This document shows, one piece after another, positions 1-7,405 of a DNA stretch of 64,000 nucleotides. A program made the position numbers and the translations under genes. The notes under the pieces were generated by a model. It made no database searches and was not told the DNA's origin. It was given only the letters and a program-made list of their open reading frames with translations. Each line of letters opens with the position of its first letter. Position 1 is the first letter of the stretch. Location of the stretch: assembly GCF_028623165.1 (NCBI RefSeq), contig NZ_CP117771.1, positions 124,001 through 188,000 on the forward strand. Reading direction: 5' to 3'. This DNA comes from Nostoc sp. UHCC 0926 (GTDB taxonomy: Bacteria > Cyanobacteriota > Cyanobacteriia > Cyanobacteriales > Nostocaceae).

Positions 1-15
1 TTGAGTCATTATCAG

Positions 16-378
16 TTAGGATTGTTGTACAGCAGGTAATTTTGACATTTGCGAAACACTGTCTGACCAAGTGCCAAGCTCTTGAATAATCTGGTTTTTA
101 GCTTCTGTGTCATTCCAGGCTTGTTCCCAGTTAAACAGCCAGCGTGTAAGAAACCTTCCTAAATTTGCTAACTCAAAAGCATTGTCAATATCTATATCTG
201 GGGCTATCCACTCAAGAAAATACATAGTCTCTCTAATCAGGCTTTTGACCACATCCTCATCCGTAGAGTCACTGAAAAGTTGACTTATCCGTGCTAAATT
301 AGTTGCCAATTTTCCCAATCTAACAGGAATACTATCTTGCACAAAGGTTTCTTGCTCATAAGTTAAGCCACTATTCAT
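16..378 (-). CDS. hypothetical protein, 120 aa
   Basis: No family recognised. The protein is soluble and acidic, largely helical by residue pattern, with a Trp/Leu-rich centre and no membrane segment. Its ATG overlaps the stop of the upstream DUF5674 gene by 4 bases (ATGA type), so the two are almost certainly co-transcribed and translationally coupled. The stop lies 16 bases from the window edge, so the gene is complete. The tight coupling to a small conserved partner would fit a two-component module such as a toxin-antitoxin pair, but nothing in the sequence shows this. Confidence 0.7.
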   Translation of the reverse strand: MNSGLTYEQETFVQDSIPVRLGKLATNLARISQLFSDSTDEDVVKSLIRETMYFLEWIAPDIDIDNAFELANLGRFLTRWLFNWEQAWNDTEAKNQIIQELGTWSDSVSQMSKLPAVQQS

Positions 379-701
379 CCCAGAAACTCCATAATAATTG
401 CGGCAACAATATCTCTAATCTTAACGTCCATAATTTCCATTGAACGATTCTGTCGGGGACGGAGATTAACCATAGACTCATAGATTATCTGTTGTGTGTC
501 AGGTCTGAAACTAGCAGCCCAAATATCACTCTGCTTACTGCCATTTTCTAGCAACGCCTGTTCACAGTAAAAGTGCATTTCACCTCCCCCAGCCAAAATC
601 CGATGCTCAATATCTACCGCTACCTTAATATAAAACTTTAACTCTTGTAACATCTGCTCAATTTGCTCCGGTGTAGCACGAACTCTAATAATCTCAATCA
701 A
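375..701 (-). CDS. DUF5674 family protein
   Basis: The 108 aa product matches what I remember of DUF5674: a VAVDIEHRILAGGGEMH segment, a following Cys-Glu, a DIWAASF block, then the SMVNLRPRQNRSMEIMD block near the C-terminus. The function of the family is unknown; it is common in cyanobacteria. It is the first gene of a two-gene minus-strand unit and overlaps the 120 aa gene by 4 bases. The start is the only ATG at the beginning of the conserved region. The family call is from memory of the motifs, the role is unknown. Confidence 0.75.
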   Translation of the reverse strand: MIEIIRVRATPEQIEQMLQELKFYIKVAVDIEHRILAGGGEMHFYCEQALLENGSKQSDIWAASFRPDTQQIIYESMVNLRPRQNRSMEIMDVKIRDIVAAIIMEFLG

Positions 702-880
702 AAAACTTACTCCTATTAAACATACGGTTGCCCTGGCTATCTTGCCTAATTACATCAGCCTTCAACTATCAATATTAAAACCCAATTGGTGCGTAGCTTT
801 ATAACTAAATTTTCTACTTTCTGCAAGCTGCAATACCTTGTATATCTGTATTGAAGCATAATTAATCGAAGTTATTAATT

Positions 881-924
881 TGCAGCTTACCGCTGCATGG
901 GAGAGATGTTATATTCTCTCCACC
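881..924 (+). promoter_or_regulatory. hairpin leader A (shared type)
   Basis: A perfect 6-bp inverted repeat TGCAGC / GCTGCA (881-886, 892-897) with a 5-base loop TTACC is followed by a second 7-bp inverted repeat GGAGAGA / TCTCTCC (900-906, 915-921) directly before the ATG at 925. Similar GC stems with four- or five-base loops precede the genes at 1630 and 11097 at nearly the same distance, so I treat this as untranslated leader. Confidence 0.45.
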
Positions 925-1581
925 ATGCCAGTAATTAATCTTGCCGATATTCAACAAATTACTAAAACACAGCAACAACTCCTATTACCCAGTCAAAAAT
1001 ATCATCCAAATCGCTCTGCCTTTGACCCTATAGTTGCAGATAACTTCTCTTTGGTGATGAGACAATTATTTTTAGGACTGACTGTAGAACCTTTATTAAA
1101 TGCCTATCCTCAAATTGCTCAGTGGGTTGATCAAACACAGGAACTTGCACCGGAAATATTTAAATCTCGCAAGAAGTTATTAGTCGATAATCCAATTATT
1201 GCACCTCTTGCAATTAATGACGACAAGCACTTTATTCAAGTATTAACAAATATAGCATTTAAACAAGGTATTCCCAGGCTTTATGAATGGGCTATACGCC
1301 ATCCATACTTAAGCTGGCAAGACCGGGTAAAGTTGTGGACTACGGCTAGACAATACTCAGTTACTCCTAACCAAATGCAACTCGTAGTTTTAGCATTACA
1401 TCCTGTTAAACCAGCCCAAAGATTAAATGTACGCTGGAATAAAAAGGATCAGATGCAGACTGAAAAATGGTTAATTAAACTACTGACTAAACCTCAAGAT
1501 GAAAAATCACAATCAAACATAGTCATTCCTGAGTTATCGTCAATGGTCAATTTAGAAGCTATTCCAGAAGTCAAGATTTAA
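925..1581 (+). CDS. hypothetical protein, 218 aa
   Basis: No family recognised. The protein has no membrane segment; it contains a Trp-rich central part (RLYEWAIRHPYLSWQDRVKLW) and a basic stretch near residue 180. I chose the ATG at 925 over an upstream in-frame start at 880 because the first 15 codons of the longer form run through a perfect hairpin that also occurs as a leader before two other genes here. It ends 49 bases before the methyltransferase-like gene, and the second leader hairpin begins inside its stop codon. This suggests a plasmid-type accessory operon with the methyltransferase pair. Confidence 0.65.
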   Translation: MPVINLADIQQITKTQQQLLLPSQKYHPNRSAFDPIVADNFSLVMRQLFLGLTVEPLLNAYPQIAQWVDQTQELAPEIFKSRKKLLVDNPIIAPLAINDDKHFIQVLTNIAFKQGIPRLYEWAIRHPYLSWQDRVKLWTTARQYSVTPNQMQLVVLALHPVKPAQRLNVRWNKKDQMQTEKWLIKLLTKPQDEKSQSNIVIPELSSMVNLEAIPEVKI

Positions 1582-1629
1582 GAGGCTAATGCCTCTGCCA
1601 TTGGCAAATGCTTATTACAGATAACACCA
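1581..1629 (+). promoter_or_regulatory. hairpin leader B (shared type)
   Basis: Perfect 6-bp stem AGAGGC / GCCTCT with loop TAAT at 1581-1596, then the small palindrome TGCCATTGGCA at 1596-1606 and 23 bases to the ATG at 1630. The hairpin is nearly identical to the one before 11097 (TGAGGC/GCCTCA, loop TAAC). Both leaders end in CCAATGG at the start codon. Confidence 0.5.
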
Positions 1630-2484
1630 ATGGTACTCAAATCAACTTTTGAGCATGGATGGCTATTATCAAAACTACTGAAATTAGATGATGAATATCA
1701 AGGTAGGTGGGAGCAATGGCGATGGACAATGGAAACTGGAGAACTACCTAAAGAAATACCACAAACTGAGTTTTTAGACTTGGGACATCCTCAAGTTTTA
1801 CAGATGCTCTCAAGCTGTCTGCAATCTATTCCTAAAGGTGGATGCAGCAGCCCTTCCAGATTTATTCCCTATTTCACTGACTGGTTACTTTATGCTCTAG
1901 GGCATCCCAGCATTGCTAAATTGCCTCATGACCCAGAGGGATGTAATGGTGCGAGTAATCGTCTTATTCAAGAACTGGAACTGAAGCTTTTGATTTCTTG
2001 TCCCTTCGATTACTTCGGTCATTTGTTGGCTGCTAATCGTTACGGACAATCAACAGCTAAATTCTATCCTACTCCTACTTGGACAGCCAGGACAATGGCT
2101 ATTGCAGCAGTTGACAGTTCTGCTGCAATAGCACCATTTCATATATATGAACCAGCACTTGGTACAGGAAGATTAGCATTGGAAATGTCAAATTATGCCA
2201 TCAGTTTGACAGGCTGGGAGTGGGATTCACTACTAATAAAAATAGCAAGTTTAAACTTCATGCTTTACGCTCCCTACTTGGCATTGCCTATTCCTAGTTT
2301 AGGTGGAGATTTAGTCATCGGAGACACCCTGACTGGCAAGGGAATTTCTTTTGTCCGACCAAATTTAAAGTATGAAACTCCCGCATCAATACCTAAACCA
2401 AAGCTAAATAATAGTTTGCTGATTAATGGTATCAAATATGAAAATACTAAAGCAGAAAATCTGTTGCAAGGAAGTTTATTTTGA
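1630..2484 (+). CDS. N6-adenine-type DNA methyltransferase, SAM-binding part
   Basis: The 284 aa product has FYPTPTWTARTMA near residue 145, followed by a SAM-binding motif I, EPALGTGRLALE, at about 173-184, and a strand/acidic pattern after it (LTGWEWDSLL). This is the layout of the N-terminal half of an N6-adenine methyltransferase. The catalytic NPPY tetrad is absent here and is found instead at the beginning of the next gene, coupled by a TGATG overlap. The C-terminus reads LLQGSLF, close to the beta-clamp binding consensus QL(S/D)LF, which argues that this is a genuine C-terminus rather than a truncation. The two genes could form a split, two-subunit enzyme or derive from one gene. The substrate sequence cannot be read from the protein. 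Confidence 0.65.
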   Translation: MVLKSTFEHGWLLSKLLKLDDEYQGRWEQWRWTMETGELPKEIPQTEFLDLGHPQVLQMLSSCLQSIPKGGCSSPSRFIPYFTDWLLYALGHPSIAKLPHDPEGCNGASNRLIQELELKLLISCPFDYFGHLLAANRYGQSTAKFYPTPTWTARTMAIAAVDSSAAIAPFHIYEPALGTGRLALEMSNYAISLTGWEWDSLLIKIASLNFMLYAPYLALPIPSLGGDLVIGDTLTGKGISFVRPNLKYETPASIPKPKLNNSLLINGIKYENTKAENLLQGSLF

Positions 2485-3047
2485 TGACAATTAAAATTGC
2501 TGAGTGGCAACAACTATTTCAAAATTGTGTCAGTAATCCCCCTCTGCCAATTTCCTTGCCTACTGTAGCTATTGCCAATCCTCCCTATTGCAAAATTAAT
2601 CTCACTTCCAATTCAGAACTAGCCAGATTTGAGATGGCTTATAAATGGATAAAACACGGAGATGGAAGCTACGTGATTACATCCAAGTTGAAAACCCAAG
2701 CAGAACAAGAGTGCTTATTTGTAGAACAGTGTTTAAATCAATTGCAACCTGGTGAAATAGTCTGTATCTTGGTATCTAATGGAATTCTGTCTTCATCTAA
2801 CCAAGCACACTTTCGCCGATGGCTATTAGAAGACATGGTTTTGCTAATTGCTTCCATTCAGTTACCTACAGAAAACTTTCAGGTAGAATGTGGATTAGGA
2901 ATTATCACCAGCTTTTTGATTCTTCAGCGCAAAGGTGGAGATTTACCAGTACCAGAAGACTACTCAATCTTTATGGCAGTTGCAGATAAAATTGGTTTTG
3001 ATAGTCGAAGCCGTCGTCTGTTTCGTCCAATGACAAATAAGCAATAA
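2484..3047 (+). CDS. DNA methyltransferase, catalytic NPPY part, probably C-truncated
   Basis: From the ATG at 2484 (sharing its A with the upstream TGA) the 187 aa protein has the catalytic motif IANPPY at residues 30-35, then features of adenine methyltransferase cores: a strand-rich middle part and a FLILQRKGG-like end. An earlier in-frame TTG at 2481 adds one residue and is less likely. After the TAA at 3045 the same frame stays open for 29 codons (TQEIDSDLQLIMEEFKKF...) to a TAG at 3135-3137. That tail looks like genuine coding sequence, so the TAA (adjacent to CAA codons) is probably a recent nonsense change. Whether the shorter protein is active is unknown. Confidence 0.6.
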   Translation: MTIKIAEWQQLFQNCVSNPPLPISLPTVAIANPPYCKINLTSNSELARFEMAYKWIKHGDGSYVITSKLKTQAEQECLFVEQCLNQLQPGEIVCILVSNGILSSSNQAHFRRWLLEDMVLLIASIQLPTENFQVECGLGIITSFLILQRKGGDLPVPEDYSIFMAVADKIGFDSRSRRLFRPMTNKQ

Positions 3048-3137
3048 ACCCAAGAAATTGATAGTGATTTACAGCTAATTATGGAAGAGTTCAAAAAGTT
3101 TATCAAAGAAGTATGGCAAAATAATGTTGAGAAATAG

Positions 3138-3631
3138 CACTTGCTGTCTATTAGCGCCGTCAAAGTTATCTATGTAGTATATGGGGAAATTAAGGACGTG
3201 TCTCATGAATTTGCAGATTTACTTTAGCTACTATAGTATTCCTATTTAATTTTTGAAAAACTGAGAAAATCGGGTTCTTGTGTTGGTTTTATGGTAAAGC
3301 ATTAAAACCGCAGTTTTATAGAAAGGCTCAAAAACTTAAAACCCAGTCACAGCAATAAATATAGCCTATCTTTAGGTTTTATTTATTATTTTGTTCCATA
3401 AAATGAACTGAAGAACCGAAAATCGAAGCCTTGCACGATAGAGATTAAAACCTCAGTATACTTAGTAAAATTTAAGTCGGATTTCTCTAGCTATTTTCTC
3501 ATCTAGAACTTAAAATAGTCGTTAATACTGTTTGCGGGACTTTGGTGTGACTTCCGAACCTAGCATCTGAAGCTATCCTAGCTTGTCGTGCCGTCATTCC
3601 CCGAACAGTACCCCCTTCAAAAAAAGCCACT
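3138..3631. other. intergenic stretch without recognisable gene
   Basis: About 490 bases, AT-rich, with stops in all frames. I see no convincing promoter, terminator or repeat. It separates the methyltransferase pair from the TROVE/vWA gene, and any promoter for that gene should lie in its right part. Confidence 0.4.
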
Positions 3632-4105
3632 ATGTCAACAATGGACATTAATCGGGCTAACCAACATCAGCAGGTGGCAAGGGAAGATTTAGTCATGTTC
3701 ATTAATGCCTGCCTCTCCTGCACAGGACAGCGTGAGTTCTATGGTGATGGTTACGGGCAACGCGTATCTATTGATTTTTTGCACGACTATATTTTAGGTA
3801 ATTACCGCTTACTCTATACCCGGACATTGGCAGCAGGGATTAACCACTTCAACCAAGCGCAGATTATCCTCAAATTACTAGCAACAGGAAAACACACACC
3901 CCCTGAACATCGACAAGAAGAAGGTGCATTAATTACCGCAGCATTAACAGCCTTACCTCCACAACGAGGTTGGGAAGTATTGCAACAATTACGGAAAAGA
4001 AGTATTAATAATCGTCGTAGTAGAGCGATCGCTCGTGATTATCTCCAGCAAAAACGTGACATCAACTTTGATGCTGTGAAGTATCGTTCCAAATTTCGAG
4101 CGTAG
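3632..4105 (+). CDS. Ro/TROVE-like RNA-binding protein, N-terminal part (interrupted)
   Basis: 157 codons of an all-helical region (HDYILGNYRLLYTRTLAAGINHFN, LTALPPQRGWEVLQQLRKRS) ending at a TAG inside a 29-bp dispersed repeat. Past the TAG the same frame is open for 81 codons and runs directly into the vWA part annotated at 4349-5089, so both were one protein of about 485 aa. TROVE/Ro proteins bind misfolded or small structured RNAs through a ring of HEAT-like helices followed by a vWA domain; the order here agrees. The TROVE call is by architecture and context, not by a clear signature. Repeat insertion most likely inactivated or split the gene. Confidence 0.5.
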   Translation: MSTMDINRANQHQQVAREDLVMFINACLSCTGQREFYGDGYGQRVSIDFLHDYILGNYRLLYTRTLAAGINHFNQAQIILKLLATGKHTPPEHRQEEGALITAALTALPPQRGWEVLQQLRKRSINNRRSRAIARDYLQQKRDINFDAVKYRSKFRA

Positions 4106-4128
4106 GCGCAGCCCGCCGAAGGCATCGC
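4100..4128 (+). repeat. 29-bp dispersed repeat inside the TROVE/vWA gene
   Basis: GC-rich unit starting GCGTAGGCGCAGCCCGCC and ending AGGCATCGC. Its reverse complement matches 27771-27799 inside the CHAT-TPR gene at 24 of 29 positions with identical length. The copy here introduces the in-frame TAG at 4103-4105. Confidence 0.75.
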
Positions 4129-4348
4129 CTCCCATGCTCACCTCACCCTACCAGGGGAATTAGGTAATTTTCTCTTTGGGAAATGGAAACAGCAAGTTTA
4201 TCAAACAGAATTATTCGAGACATTTCGCCAAGCACACTATAGCGCTCAAGCAGTTTATCAACTACCCTTTACAGTTGCCGAAGGTTTAGCAGCGAAACAT
4301 GGAATCAAACGAGAGGTCTTTTTATCCCGTATTCAAGAGCAAATAACC

Positions 4349-5089
4349 TTGAATGAAAAATTGCGCTTTCAAAGTTCAGCCAACCGCACAGAAGTAGAAA
4401 TAGACATTAATTTAGGTCGTCTCCCCCTAACTCGTTTGGCGCTGTATATTCTATCCTTGCCATTGGATACTCGCAAACAGCAGTGGGATATTTTAAACCA
4501 AGCATTAGAGAAATCTGCTGCCTTCACATTAAGAAAATCACCCCTAAAACTAGGACGAGTAGCCGCAGTTCTAGATTGCAGCTACTCCAGTTCCGGTTCA
4601 GCCGAAAAACATCGTCGTCCTTTAGGAGTAGCCTTAGCTACTTACTACTTACTAAAAGCAGCATCCCAAAAATATCAAGCTTTTTGGACAGCATCAACTA
4701 ACGATCCACTGCTGATTCTACCTCGTGGACAAACAGACCTAGCTACTCCCCTACTAGATGCTTTGGACTGGGGCGCAGATTTAGTAGTACTTGTAACCGA
4801 TGGTTGGGAAAACGACCCTCCCAATGGAGCATCGGAAATTCTACGTGTATATCGCGATCGTTTACACCCGAAACAAAAAACTTCCATTATTCATTGCAAT
4901 CCTGTTTACAACGCCGATGACTTTTCTTTACACCCCCTTAGCTCCGCAATTCCCACAGTAGGATTACGAGATGCAGAAGATTTACCTACGATGTTGGGCT
5001 TTGCCCGGTTTGCTGAAGGTTCTGCGTCTTTAGCCGAACTAGAATCATATTTAGCAGAACGAGTCAAGCAAATGTTGGACAAGGTGTAG
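4349..5089 (+). CDS. vWA-domain part of the interrupted TROVE-like protein
   Basis: Only a TTG start is available for an independent product (246 aa); the frame is open upstream to 4106 with no ATG. A vWA fold is visible: the MIDAS-type strand AAVLDCSYSSS (DxSxS) near residue 77-82, then GRPLGVALATYYLL-like helix, a DLATPLLDAL segment supplying the Thr position and VLVTDGWEN supplying the second Asp. The C-terminus continues to a helix ending KQMLDKV. vWA domains of this kind bind a metal ion and mediate protein contacts; in Ro proteins the vWA closes the RNA-binding ring. It probably lacks its RNA-binding half unless the upstream TAG is read through. Confidence 0.6.
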   Translation: MNEKLRFQSSANRTEVEIDINLGRLPLTRLALYILSLPLDTRKQQWDILNQALEKSAAFTLRKSPLKLGRVAAVLDCSYSSSGSAEKHRRPLGVALATYYLLKAASQKYQAFWTASTNDPLLILPRGQTDLATPLLDALDWGADLVVLVTDGWENDPPNGASEILRVYRDRLHPKQKTSIIHCNPVYNADDFSLHPLSSAIPTVGLRDAEDLPTMLGFARFAEGSASLAELESYLAERVKQMLDKV

Positions 5090-5144
5090 GCTGTAAGGTG
5101 TAGGTGTACCTCATAGAGTTGAAAACCGTTGTAAATATTCCACT

Positions 5145-5558
5145 ATGGCCAAAGACCTATTCCACCAAGCCGTCAAGCAAGCCTTAATCAAAGACGGATG
5201 GACAATTACTAGCGATCCATTAATCATTCGCATCGAGCGCGTTAAACTAGAGATTGATCTTGCTGCTGAAAAAGTATTTGCTGCTGAAAAAGATGAGCAG
5301 AAAATTGCTGTAGAAGTTAAAAGCTTTATCAATCCCTCCGTCATTACTGACTTTCATAATGCACTAGGGCAGTTTCTCAACTATCGCCTTGCCTTAGAAA
5401 TGACTGAGCCTGATCGTATCCTCTATTTAGCTGTTCCTATTGATATTTTTAATACTTTTTTTCAGGAGCGTTTTACTCAAGCGGCAATATCACATTATGC
5501 CCTAAAAATAATAGCATATAAACCGAATACAGAGGAGATAATCGAATGGAAAAACTAG
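5145..5558 (+). CDS. xisH: XisH family protein (fdxN element excision controlling factor-like)
   Basis: The 137 aa sequence is a full-length XisH: MAKDLFHQAVKQALIKDGWTIT at the start, LEIDLAAEKVFAAEK, IAVEVKSF, and the FLNYRLALE and DRILYLAVP blocks. The family has a PD-(D/E)xK nuclease-like core, with Asp in LEIDL and Glu/Lys in VEVK as the likely metal-binding residues. In Anabaena XisH and XisI are needed together for excision of the fdxN element, but most cyanobacterial copies occur far from such elements and behave as a mobile two-gene module. The stop lies 13 bases inside xisI, so the two are coupled. Confidence 0.9.
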   Translation: MAKDLFHQAVKQALIKDGWTITSDPLIIRIERVKLEIDLAAEKVFAAEKDEQKIAVEVKSFINPSVITDFHNALGQFLNYRLALEMTEPDRILYLAVPIDIFNTFFQERFTQAAISHYALKIIAYKPNTEEIIEWKN

Positions 5559-5884
5559 CCAAATATCGCCAAATTGTGCGCGAATTATTAATCGCCCATG
5601 CCACCCCAAACCCCCCAAACGAACCAAATATTGAATGTCAACTCATTTTTGATACAGAACACGATCACTATCAAATTCTAGATATTGGTTGGCAAGAGTT
5701 TAATCGGATTTATGCCTGTTACATTCATTTAGATATTAAAGATAATAAAATTTGGATTCAGCACAACATGACAGAAGCCGATATTGCTCAAGAGCTAGTG
5801 GAAAGAGGAGTTCCAGCTTCAGATATTGTTTTAGGCTTACATCCCCCATACAAACGTCCTTATACCAAATACGGTGTTGCTTAA
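5546..5884 (+). CDS. xisI: XisI family protein
   Basis: The 112 aa product is a standard-length XisI: YRQIVRELLIAHA, then a conserved DTEHDHYQILDIGW block, YACYIHLDIKDNKIWIQ, a TEADIAQELVERGVPASDIVLG helix-turn and the terminal HPPYKRPYTKYGVA. It starts inside xisH (13-base overlap). The pair always occurs together, with XisI presumed to be the partner of the nuclease-like XisH. No excisable element border is visible nearby. Confidence 0.92.
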   Translation: MEKLAKYRQIVRELLIAHATPNPPNEPNIECQLIFDTEHDHYQILDIGWQEFNRIYACYIHLDIKDNKIWIQHNMTEADIAQELVERGVPASDIVLGLHPPYKRPYTKYGVA

Positions 5885-5911
5885 AGTTAATAAAAATAGA
5901 ACCACCATCCT

Positions 5912-7099
5912 ATGGCATCCAAAAGCAATCTGTTAGCAGACATATCACTTAAAGGATTAGAAATTGCTCCTTCTCAAATACGGGGAGCAGTGCGGATTGT
6001 GCCATTATTGCGTCATCAAGTACGTAACGACTTGCGCTTGCTGCGTCGTAGCTACGATGAAGATTTAGCAGTTGTTTCCTTAGCAGGAGAAATGACAGCA
6101 CCAGGAATGAAATATTTTTCCTATGTTGTTCCTCACGGACTAGTGTTGTCTTGGACTAATGACGGCAGTCCTGTGGGGGCTTTTGGGGGACAGCTTTTTA
6201 AAACAGATGGTAAACAGCTAAACTATGGTTGCGCCAGTGTCCGGTTAATGCACCGGATGGTGAAGCGGGAATCTAGTAATCAACTGAGATTTTTGCCACT
6301 GCACTTGGCAATGGAAGGCTTTTTATCAATGTTTTTCTCTGGCCCTGATATTGCCTGGAGTGAATATTCTAAGTATGCCCTTTCTCATGGGCTGGGTAGC
6401 CGAATGGAAAGCTCTTTTAGTGGACGTTACATTGCTGGACTTGAAGATGCTTTGCGGGTATTTGAAATTCACTCTCGACAGGTTGGGGTATTGGTATTTG
6501 TTGCTGAGGCATTAGCATCAGCTTTTATAGTACCGACACCAGAGGACTATCGACTTTTGCACAATAGCTTGTTAGAAGATTTCTATGGTGAGTTATTGTA
6601 CCAATACGCTTTACTGCACGATACAACTTTTCCCATCAGTGTATCTTTAGATGAGTCAAAAATTAATGATTTAACAACTTTGAGAGCAGCAGTACAAAAT
6701 ATGCGTTCAGATTGGGCATCGTTTCAGGGTTTCATGGCAGAGGGACTATTAGGACACAAGTTAATTTCCCAAAAAGTCTATACTGCTGGTTCGTTCATGT
6801 TACAAAGATTTATTACTGACCTCAACCCCAACGAAGAAAATCATATTGAGGAAGCGATTATTCGAGAGAATGGTGAATTGGAGTATTTGAAGACTTACCG
6901 CTTATCAGGAATGCAGACTCGCCGAGTTTATTTGCTGAGTCAGTTAGCAGATCATAATTGGAATTTGGATGCTACAGCTAGTAAATTGGGCAATACACAA
7001 GAGGAATTTGTGCTGCGTTTAGAAAAGGTGGGTTTTGGTTATTTGCTCAATGCAGAAGCACGACAAGCGGCATTGAAAAAAGTTAAGGGTAAAAGGTGA
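5912..7099 (+). CDS. ARPP-2-like domain protein with C-terminal helical region
   Basis: 395 aa, no membrane segments. The N-terminal 250 residues contain a run of conserved-looking blocks (GAVRIVPLLR, VPHGLVLSWTNDGSPVGAFGGQL, RFLPLHLAMEGFLSMFF, GPDIAWSEYSKYALSHGLGSR, LVFVAEALASAFIVP) that I associate with the ARPP-2 family, found beside RNA-repair components. The C-terminal 60 residues (RRVYLLSQLADHNWNLDATASKLG) look like a helix-turn-helix. Catalytic residues are not known to me. It follows xisHI by 27 bases and, beyond it, the TROVE/vWA gene, which fits an RNA-repair or RNA-damage response neighbourhood. The family name is from memory and should be checked by profile search. Confidence 0.55.
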   Translation: MASKSNLLADISLKGLEIAPSQIRGAVRIVPLLRHQVRNDLRLLRRSYDEDLAVVSLAGEMTAPGMKYFSYVVPHGLVLSWTNDGSPVGAFGGQLFKTDGKQLNYGCASVRLMHRMVKRESSNQLRFLPLHLAMEGFLSMFFSGPDIAWSEYSKYALSHGLGSRMESSFSGRYIAGLEDALRVFEIHSRQVGVLVFVAEALASAFIVPTPEDYRLLHNSLLEDFYGELLYQYALLHDTTFPISVSLDESKINDLTTLRAAVQNMRSDWASFQGFMAEGLLGHKLISQKVYTAGSFMLQRFITDLNPNEENHIEEAIIRENGELEYLKTYRLSGMQTRRVYLLSQLADHNWNLDATASKLGNTQEEFVLRLEKVGFGYLLNAEARQAALKKVKGKR

Positions 7100-7171
7100 T
7101 ATTGTCTTGCTAAGATTCAGCATTAATTTGTAAAATTTTAATTTCAATACATTCGCCAATTTCCGAAGGAG

Positions 7172-7265
7172 TAAGCTGTCGCGCGTATAACTTGCACTTT
7201 TTAGGTCTGCAACCATTGGTAACTCTCTCTGTAATGCTCTGGAAAATTACAGACGCGACAGCTTA
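7172..7265. repeat. 12-bp perfect inverted repeat pair enclosing about 70 bp
   Basis: TAAGCTGTCGCG at 7172-7183 is exactly repeated in inverted orientation (CGCGACAGCTTA) at 7254-7265. To its right (about 7275-7392) a start-less reading frame encodes a plausible polar protein end (KKAAKIYQQTLKILRSEQQD), so this 306-base gap appears to hold a decayed gene next to the element. It could be a small non-autonomous element or part of a transfer-origin region, as it lies beside the coupling protein gene. Confidence 0.5.
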
Positions 7266-7405
7266 TAACACTGAGTTAAACGAAGTGAACACAACCTAAA
7301 AAAGCGAAAAAAGGCTGCCAAAATCTACCAGCAAACACTGAAGATTCTACGCAGTGAGCAACAAGATATCCAACAAGATTTCGCTTCTTAAAAGCTACCA
7401 GCCTC

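Noticed and set aside
5145-5884. An excisable fdxN-type element bordered near xisH/xisI
   Set aside because: No xisF-type recombinase and no direct repeat borders were found; xisHI are common without such elements.
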